Shown: positions 42,883 to 48,082 of the stretch, in pieces
Numbering within the stretch: position 1 is the stretch's first letter
Layout: every line of letters begins with the position of its first letter
DNA from: Candidatus Glomeribacter gigasporarum BEG34
Lineage (GTDB): Bacteria > Pseudomonadota > Gammaproteobacteria > Burkholderiales > Burkholderiaceae
Direction: 5' to 3'
DNA length: 48,082 nt
Assembly (NCBI RefSeq): GCF_000227585.1
Contig: NZ_CAFB01000043.1
Coordinates: 1-48,082, forward strand
Translations under genes and position numbers: made by a program
Notes under the pieces: generated by a model
What the model was told of the DNA's origin: nothing
Database searches by the model: none
The model's input: only the letters and a program-made list of their open reading frames with translations

Positions 42883-43825
42883 ATGGAAAAAGGAAAATCC
42901 GAGATGGAGATTTCAGGCGTTGGAGGCGTTGGACATAGCGCGCTCGAATATGCGGCAATCCCCGCGTTTCAGGATAACTATATCTGGGTGATCTCCAATG
43001 GCCGCGATGCGGTGGTGATTGATCCGGGCGATGAAGCGCCGGTGCGCGCCTATCTGCGCGAGCGGCGTTTGCGATTAAGCGCTATTCTACTGACTCATCA
43101 TCATGGCGATCATACCGGCGGCGCGCTTGCGCTGGCGGAGGGGCAGGATATTCCGGTCTACGGCCCGGCCTCCGAGAGCATTCCCGGCGTGACGCATCCC
43201 GTGAGGGAAAAGAACACCGTGCAAATCAAAACGCCGGCGTTGCGCTTTTCCGTGCTGGAGGTGCCGGGGCATACGCTGGGACATATTGCTTTTTTTGCTT
43301 CCGGATTCGCTTAACGGACCGCCGCGCCTTTTCTGCGGCGATACCCTGTTCGCATGCGGCTGCGGGCGGCTTTTTGAAGGAACGCCGCGGCAGATGCTCG
43401 CTTCGCTGGACAAGCTCGCCGCCTTGCCAGATATGACGCGCGTGCACTGCGCGCACGAATATACCCTCGCCAATATCCGTTTCGCGCGCGCGTGCGAACC
43501 TGAGAATGCCGCATTACAAGACTGGCAGCGTCAGGCTGAAATGCTGCGCGCACAGGGCGCGCCTACCGTCCCCACCACCATTGGCCATGAAAAACGGGTG
43601 AATCCTTTTTTCCGGCTTGAGGCACTGGCGATTCTTCGATACCTAGAGCATTTTTCAGAGAGATTGCACAAGGAACGAGCGCGAAGACAGTATGAACAAT
43701 ACGGCGAGCGCGAAGTGACACAGTGCAAATCGCTGAAAAATGCTCTAAACGCCCGCGCGGGCCGCTGCAGCAATCGCCTCGCTGTATTTACGGCGTTGCG
43801 CGCGTGGAAGGATGATTTTGGCTAA
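42883..43825 (+). pseudogene. gloB: Hydroxyacylglutathione hydrolase (glyoxalase II), frameshifted and repeat-inserted
   Basis: GloB hydrolyses S-lactoylglutathione. The N-terminal part (42883-43314) has the zinc-binding LTHHHGDHTGG and [11 protein letters not shown]; it stops after GFA. The rest continues in the +1 frame (43286-43825) with [21 protein letters not shown] and [12 protein letters not shown]. Removing one T from the T7 run at 43290-43296 joins them as [21 protein letters not shown]. Downstream, repeat copy J (43645-43746) adds 34 codons in frame before the family end [14 protein letters not shown]. Start may be 42883 or 42904. The 3' end overlaps rsmA by 14 nt. The gene is likely inactive unless slippage restores the frame. 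Confidence 0.8.
43645..43746 (+). repeat. 102-nt palindromic element, copy J, inside gloB
   Basis: This is a full copy with perfect terminal 14-nt repeats and TA flanks on both sides, close in sequence to copy A. Orientation matches the gene; the added peptide reads [20 protein letters not shown] and onward in the same frame as the rsmB copy. Confidence 0.93.
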
Positions 43826-44645
43826 AGCGCGCATTCAGGGCCATACTGCGCGTAAGCGGTTTGGCCAGCATTTTTTGATCGATTCCGCAGTCATTGATGC
43901 AATTGTCTCGGCGATTGCGCCCGCGCCGCAGGATTGTCTGGTCGAAATCGGTCCCGGCCTGGGCGCATTGACCTGGCCGCTGCTTGAGCGGCTCGGCGGC
44001 GCAGGCCGCCTGCACGCGATTGAAATGGATCGCGATCTGGCGGCGCATTTGCAAAGACTGGGCCATGCTTCGCTCATCCTCCATGCGGGCGATGCGCTGC
44101 GCTTTGATTTCGCTCAGCTTGCGCGCGCGGAACAGGCGCGGCTGCGGATTGTGGGCAATCTGCCTTACAACATCTCCAGTCCGCTGTTATTTCATTTGCT
44201 TGATGAGATGAATGAGGTGGTGGACCAGCATTTCATGTTGCAGCGCGAAGTTGCAGCGCGCATCGCCGCCGCGCCTGGCAGCGCCCACTATGGACGGCTC
44301 TCGGTGATGTTGCAGTCGCGTTATGCGGTCGAACGGCTTTTCGACGTGCCGCCCTGCGCCTTTGCGCCGCCGCCGGCGGTGCATTCAGCGGTGCTCAGAA
44401 TGGCGCCGCACGCATCGCGCGCCTTGCCCCAGCTTGACTGGGCGCGCTTCGCCGCGCTGGTGCGCGCGGCGTTCTCGCAGAGGCGCAAGATATTGCGTCA
44501 TACTCTGTCCGTTTATCAAAAGACCCCTGATTTTGACGCGCTTGGCTTCGATCTTGGGCGGCGCGCGCAAGAGGTTCCGGTCGGTGAATATCTCAAGCTT
44601 GCACAACACATTGAACAAAACGCTCACCCCAATCCCAAGCCGTGA
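43812..44645 (+). CDS. rsmA: 16S rRNA (adenine-1518/1519-N6)-dimethyltransferase
   Basis: RsmA/KsgA dimethylates two adenines at the 3' end of 16S rRNA. The 277-residue protein has [11 protein letters not shown], the SAM motif [10 protein letters not shown] (45-54) and the catalytic NLPYNIS (116-122). The ATG at 43812 is preceded by GGAAGG and overlaps the gloB 3' end by 14 nt. The last 35 nt overlap the start of rnr, so the downstream genes are probably coupled. Related genomes often place surA and pdxA near this gene; they are not here. Confidence 0.97.
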   Translation: MILAKARIQGHTARKRFGQHFLIDSAVIDAIVSAIAPAPQDCLVEIGPGLGALTWPLLERLGGAGRLHAIEMDRDLAAHLQRLGHASLILHAGDALRFDFAQLARAEQARLRIVGNLPYNISSPLLFHLLDEMNEVVDQHFMLQREVAARIAAAPGSAHYGRLSVMLQSRYAVERLFDVPPCAFAPPPAVHSAVLRMAPHASRALPQLDWARFAALVRAAFSQRRKILRHTLSVYQKTPDFDALGFDLGRRAQEVPVGEYLKLAQHIEQNAHPNPKP

Positions 44646-46791
44646 AGAAATTCTAGGCGCGCTGCGCGCCGCCAAGGCGCCGCTGGCAGCAGATGATCTG
44701 GCTCAGATGCTTGCAGTCCGGCGCAAGGCGCGCGAAGGATTTTCGGCCCGCCTCGCGGCGATGGCGCGCGACGAACAAATCCATTTCGATGCCAAAGGAC
44801 GGGGGCGGGCGATGCCCGTGACCCGCTTCATTGCCGGCCGCGTCCAGGGCCATCGGGAGGGGTATGGCTTCTTGGCGCGCGACGATGGCGAACCCGATCT
44901 GTTTTTGTCGAGCGCGCAGATGCAAAAAGTGATGCACAACGACCGCGTGCGCGCGCGGCTGGTCGGATACGACCGCCGCGGGCGTCCTGAAGGGCAGATT
45001 GTCGAAGTCATTGAGCGTGCCCATACGCATCTGAGCGGTCGCTTAATTCTCAAGGAAGAGGGGATGTGGCTGGCGCCGTCCGATCAACGCATCAGCCAAG
45101 AAATTTTGATCCAGCCGCGCGGACGGCGAAAAGCGCGCGCGGGTCAGATCGTCAACGTTGAATTGCTCCGTTTTCCAGACCGCTATACGCCTGCGCTTGG
45201 CAAAGTGACGGAAGTGCTCGGTGAGCCTGATGACCCAGGCATTGAAATTGAGATCGCGGTGCGCAAATTCGGCGTCCCGCATCAGTTCAGCGAGGAGGCG
45301 CGCGCGCAGGCGGCGCAACTGCCCGACGCGCCCGCGGAAGCGGATTGTCGCGGCCGCGTTGATCTGCGTCATTTGCCGTGGCTTACGATTGACGGCGAAG
45401 ATGCGCGCGATTTCGACGACGCGGTGTACGGCGAAGCGGTCAAACTGGGACGCAAACGCGGTTTTCGATTGAGGGTGGCGATTGCCGATGTCTCTTATTA
45501 CGTCAAGCCTGGCGATGCGCTCGATACCGCAGCGCTGGAACGCAGCACCTCGGTGTATTTCCCGCGCCGCGTGATTCCCATGTTGCCGCCGGAACTCTCC
45601 AACGGCTTATGCTCATTGAATCCAGAGGTGGACCGCTGCGCGCTGGTCTGCGATCTTGTAATCGATGCCCAGGGGGCGGTGCATACGTGCCAGTGTTATC
45701 CGGCAATGATTCATTCCGTCGCGCGGCTGAGCTACACCGAAGCGGTGGCGCTGATGAGCGGACCGTCCGATGCCAGTGCGCCGCCGCGAGCGGCGTTTCT
45801 CCCTCAGTTGCGCGCGTTGCACGGTATTTATCAAACGCTGGCGCGCGCGCGCGCGCGCCGCGGCGCGATTGATTTCGACGTGGTTGAGACGGCCATGATC
45901 TGCAATGCGGAAGGGAAAATTGAACGCATTGCGCCGCGCGTGCGTAATGAAGCGCACAAATTGATTGAAGAGTGCATGCTGGCGGCCAATGTCTGCGCCG
46001 CCGATTTTTTAAAGCGGCATCAACATCCGTGTCTGTACCGCGTGCATGCCGGCCCTTCCGAGGAAAAGCTGGCCAGTCTGCGCCGTTTTCTGGGCGGAAT
46101 GGGGTTAAGGCTTGGCGGCGGAGCAAAACCCCAGGCGCGCGACTACGCGGCATTCATCGCGCAGGCGCGCGCGCGGCCCGATGCGCAGATGTTGCAGTCA
46201 ATGCTGCTGCGCTCATTGCAACAGGCGATATACAGCCCGGACAATATTGGGCATTTCGGCCTGGCGTATCCCGCCTATACCCACTTTACAAGCCCTATCC
46301 GGCGTTATCCGGATCTGCTCGTGCATCGCGCGATTCGCGCAATCCTAAAGGGACGTGCATACCGGCCGCGCAAATCGGCGGCATTGCGGCATTTGCCCGC
46401 TTCTGCGCCGAGCGCGAAAACATCGGTCTGGCAAAGCTTGGGATTGCATTGCTCGGCGAATGAACGGCGCGCCGATGAGGCGACGCGCGATGTCGAAGCC
46501 TGGCTCAAATGTCAGTTCATGCTCGACAAGCGGGGCGAAATTTACGAGGGCGCAGTCAGCGGCGTTACCGCCTTCGGTCTGTTTGTGACGCTTGAGCCGC
46601 TTTTTGTCGAAGGGCTGGTGCATATCAGCACGCTCGGTCCGGAATATCTGGAATACGATGCAATTAAAAATGAATTGCGCGCGCGGACAGGCGCACGTTA
46701 TGGCTTATCCGACCGCGTGCGGGTGCAAGTCAGCCGCGTCGATCCTGATGCGCGCAAGATTGATTTGCTGCTGGTTGAACGAAGCGCCTAA
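44611..46791 (+). CDS. rnr: Ribonuclease R
   Basis: This 3'-5' exoribonuclease degrades structured RNA. The domains in order are an N-terminal helix-turn-helix/cold-shock region (GYGFLARDDGEPDLFL), the RNB catalytic domain with IDGEDARDFDDAV (residues 261-273; D264, D267, D269 and D270), the arginine region FTSPIRRYPDLLVHR, and S1 (GEIYEGAVSGVTAFGLFV). The TTG at 44611 gives [16 protein letters not shown], matching the usual [16 protein letters not shown] start; 726 residues. The frame upstream is only antisense or overlap with rsmA. The basic C-terminal tail of longer homologues is short. Confidence 0.95.
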   Translation: MNKTLTPIPSREEILGALRAAKAPLAADDLAQMLAVRRKAREGFSARLAAMARDEQIHFDAKGRGRAMPVTRFIAGRVQGHREGYGFLARDDGEPDLFLSSAQMQKVMHNDRVRARLVGYDRRGRPEGQIVEVIERAHTHLSGRLILKEEGMWLAPSDQRISQEILIQPRGRRKARAGQIVNVELLRFPDRYTPALGKVTEVLGEPDDPGIEIEIAVRKFGVPHQFSEEARAQAAQLPDAPAEADCRGRVDLRHLPWLTIDGEDARDFDDAVYGEAVKLGRKRGFRLRVAIADVSYYVKPGDALDTAALERSTSVYFPRRVIPMLPPELSNGLCSLNPEVDRCALVCDLVIDAQGAVHTCQCYPAMIHSVARLSYTEAVALMSGPSDASAPPRAAFLPQLRALHGIYQTLARARARRGAIDFDVVETAMICNAEGKIERIAPRVRNEAHKLIEECMLAANVCAADFLKRHQHPCLYRVHAGPSEEKLASLRRFLGGMGLRLGGGAKPQARDYAAFIAQARARPDAQMLQSMLLRSLQQAIYSPDNIGHFGLAYPAYTHFTSPIRRYPDLLVHRAIRAILKGRAYRPRKSAALRHLPASAPSAKTSVWQSLGLHCSANERRADEATRDVEAWLKCQFMLDKRGEIYEGAVSGVTAFGLFVTLEPLFVEGLVHISTLGPEYLEYDAIKNELRARTGARYGLSDRVRVQVSRVDPDARKIDLLLVERSA

Positions 46792-46810
46792 CGTTCCTGG
46801 TCCCCGCTGA

Positions 46811-47554
46811 ATGCCCCGCCTCAAACTGTTACACGGTTTTCACGCCATCACAGCGCGGCTTAGAGCCTTTCCGGCGACGGTCAATGAAGTGTGGTACGAC
46901 CCGGCGCGGCAGGATGCGCGGATGCGCGCGTTTTTGCATCTTGCCGCGTCCGCGAATGCGCGCCTGATTGCCGCGGACGCATCCCGATTAAACGCGCTGA
47001 GCGGAGAGAAGCGCCATCAGGGCGTTGTTGCGCGCGTGACGGAGGCGACGCGCGCGCATTCGCTGGAGACGCTGCTTGATACCATTGAAGGCCAGCCCTT
47101 ACTGCTCGCGCTTGATGGCGTGACCGATCCGCATAACCTCGGCGCGTGTCTGCGGGTGGCCGATGGCGCGGGCGCGCATGCGGTGATTGCGCCGCGGCGG
47201 CGCGCGGCTGGATTGACAGCGGCCGCGGCAAAAGCGGCCAGCGGCGCGGCAGAAACGGTCCCGTATCTGACTGTGATCAATCTCGCGCGTGCGTTGCGCG
47301 CATTGAAAAACGCCGGCATACAGGTGATTGGCACCGCGGACGACGCAACGACCTCTTTGTTCGATATTCAGTTGGACGGCGCGCTGGCGCTAGTGATGGG
47401 GGCGGAGGGCGCGGGCATGCGGCGTCTGACGCGCGAGGCGTGCGATGAAGTCGTGCGGATTCCGCTCGCGGGCCATGTGCAGAGTTTGAATGTATCGGTC
47501 GCGAGCGGGATTTGTTTATTTGAGGCTGTGCGGCAGCGTTTGAAAAGGCTTTAA
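46811..47554 (+). CDS. rlmB: 23S rRNA (guanosine-2251-2'-O)-methyltransferase
   Basis: This 247-residue SpoU-family protein methylates the P-loop of 23S rRNA. The trefoil-knot motifs are DGVTDPHNLGACLRVADG, VMGAEGAGMRRLTREACD and IPLAGHVQSLNVSVASGICL. The N-terminal substrate-binding domain begins LLHGFHAITARLRA. ATG at 46811, 19 nt after the rnr stop. The rnr-rlmB-rpiA order is conserved in Burkholderiales. No anomaly noticed. Confidence 0.96.
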   Translation: MPRLKLLHGFHAITARLRAFPATVNEVWYDPARQDARMRAFLHLAASANARLIAADASRLNALSGEKRHQGVVARVTEATRAHSLETLLDTIEGQPLLLALDGVTDPHNLGACLRVADGAGAHAVIAPRRRAAGLTAAAAKAASGAAETVPYLTVINLARALRALKNAGIQVIGTADDATTSLFDIQLDGALALVMGAEGAGMRRLTREACDEVVRIPLAGHVQSLNVSVASGICLFEAVRQRLKRL

Positions 47555-47557
47555 TCA

Positions 47558-48082
47558 ATGGATCAATACGCGCTTAAACAACGCGCCGCGCTGGCGGGCG
47601 CCGATTATGTACAGGCGCATGCGCCGAAAGGCGCATTGCTTGGGGTGGGCGCCGGCTCGACCGTCAATATATTGATCGACGCGCTCGTGGCGCAACAAGC
47701 CTTTGGGCGGCATTTCCGGGGTGCAGTTTCAAGCTCGCGCGCAACGACTGCCCGCCTTGAATCCTGTGGCGTTCCAGTATTCGAGCTGAATCAGGCCGAT
47801 GCTTTACCGCTCTATCTCGACGGCGCGGACGAAATCGATCCGCATGGCCGGATGATCAAGGGCGGCGGCGGCGCATTGACCGGCGAAAAGATTGTCGCAG
47901 CCGCCGCCAAAGTCTTTGTATGTATTGCGGATGTTTCAAAATATGTGCCGCTGCTGGGCCGCTTTGCATTGCCCGTTGAGGTTGTACCGATGGCATACGC
48001 CATGCTCAGCCAGCGCTTCGCGGCGCTCGGCGGCACGCCAAGGCTGCGCTGTATGCCAGATGGTGCGCCGTATTTGACTGAC
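47558..48082 (+). CDS. rpiA: Ribose-5-phosphate isomerase A, N-terminal part (3' end outside window)
   Basis: RpiA interconverts ribose-5-phosphate and ribulose-5-phosphate in the pentose phosphate pathway. The 175 visible codons start at ATG 47558, 3 nt after rlm[10 protein letters not shown] (phosphate loop), [20 protein letters not shown] (catalytic Asp pair) and [16 protein letters not shown] are the family signatures in order. The rest of the gene, about 50 codons, lies beyond 48082. It is open to the window end without a stop, as expected for an intact gene. Confidence 0.95.
   Translation, partial: MDQYALKQRAALAGADYVQAHAPKGALLGVGAGSTVNILIDALVAQQAFGRHFRGAVSSSRATTARLESCGVPVFELNQADALPLYLDGADEIDPHGRMIKGGGGALTGEKIVAAAAKVFVCIADVSKYVPLLGRFALPVEVVPMAYAMLSQRFAALGGTPRLRCMPDGAPYLTD

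Noticed and set aside
5775-43746. The repeat as an autonomous transposon or a small protein gene
   Set aside because: No transposase-sized frame is inside any copy, and the reading frames have no start or ribosome-binding site. The open frames are explained by host insertion, not a separate gene.
44323-44610. 96 additional N-terminal residues of ribonuclease R
   Set aside because: This stretch is an out-of-frame reading of rsmA; the TTG at 44611 begins the conserved [15 protein letters not shown].

Overview
This window reads as a chromosomal segment of a beta-proteobacterium of the Burkholderiaceae type, probably a host-associated lineage such as the endofungal Mycoavidus/Glomeribacter group. 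The evidence is the set and order of housekeeping genes (purL-yciB-bolA; coaX/rfaE2; argS-SPOR-dsbA; ffs-dnaX-ybaB; ileS-ribF-rsmB-DUF4390-ntrY-ntrX; tRNA-Val/dnaQ/rnhA/methyltransferase/gloB; rsmA-rnr-rlmB-rpiA). Signs of reduction are a compact dnaX, a shortened response regulator, two apparent frameshifts and neighbours that I expected but do not see (birA, a parvulin after bolA, recR after ybaB). The organism assignment is inference; no 16S rRNA is present.

Layout. 1-9061: purine synthesis (purL, 3' part), yciB, bolA, an AT-rich orphan gene with weak leucine-rich character, coaX converging on rfaE2, argS, a SPOR protein and dsbA. 9203-12918: an oligopeptide/dipeptide-type binding protein, heptosyltransferase waaF and an AT-rich leucine-rich-repeat gene. 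13002-14808: 4.5S RNA, dnaX and ybaB. 14863-29520: a minus-strand surface-glycan operon, AT-richer in its middle. It encodes a GT4-type lipid-carrier transferase, a PglF/WbpM-like dehydratase, UbiA-HAD, DprE1-like and DprE2-like proteins (together a polyprenyl-phosphoryl-arabinose route), two polytopic membrane proteins (one split by a frameshift), an FAD oxidoreductase, GtrA, a Wzm/Wzt-type ABC exporter and an RgpF-like protein. 29752-38722: ileS, ribF, rsmB, a DUF4390 protein and the NtrY/NtrX-like two-component pair. 38794-43825: cspA, tRNA-Val(CAC), dnaQ, an AT-rich orphan gene, rnhA, a methyltransferase and a broken gloB. 43812-48082: rsmA, rnr, rlmB and the start of rpiA. Apart from repeat copies, no stretch longer than about 300 bases lacks a gene.

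The most striking feature is a family of about ten dispersed palindromic elements with termini AGAGCATTTTTCAG...CTGAAAAATGCTCT, without a coding capacity of their own. Full copies measure 102, 162, 165 or 228 nt, which (162 apart) is 102 plus 0, 1 or 2 copies of a 63-nt inner module. Every one of these lengths is a multiple of three. Most copies are flanked by TA, and four of the six reading frames of the 102-nt copy I traced are open from end to end. Three copies lie inside protein genes (rsmB, a methyltransferase, gloB), add 34-55 codons without breaking the frame, and on paper excision restores a normal-looking protein. A second, unrelated 108-nt palindrome sits in frame in the signal-peptide region of the DUF4390 gene. 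This resembles the Rickettsia palindromic elements in behaviour, but the sequence and lineage look different.
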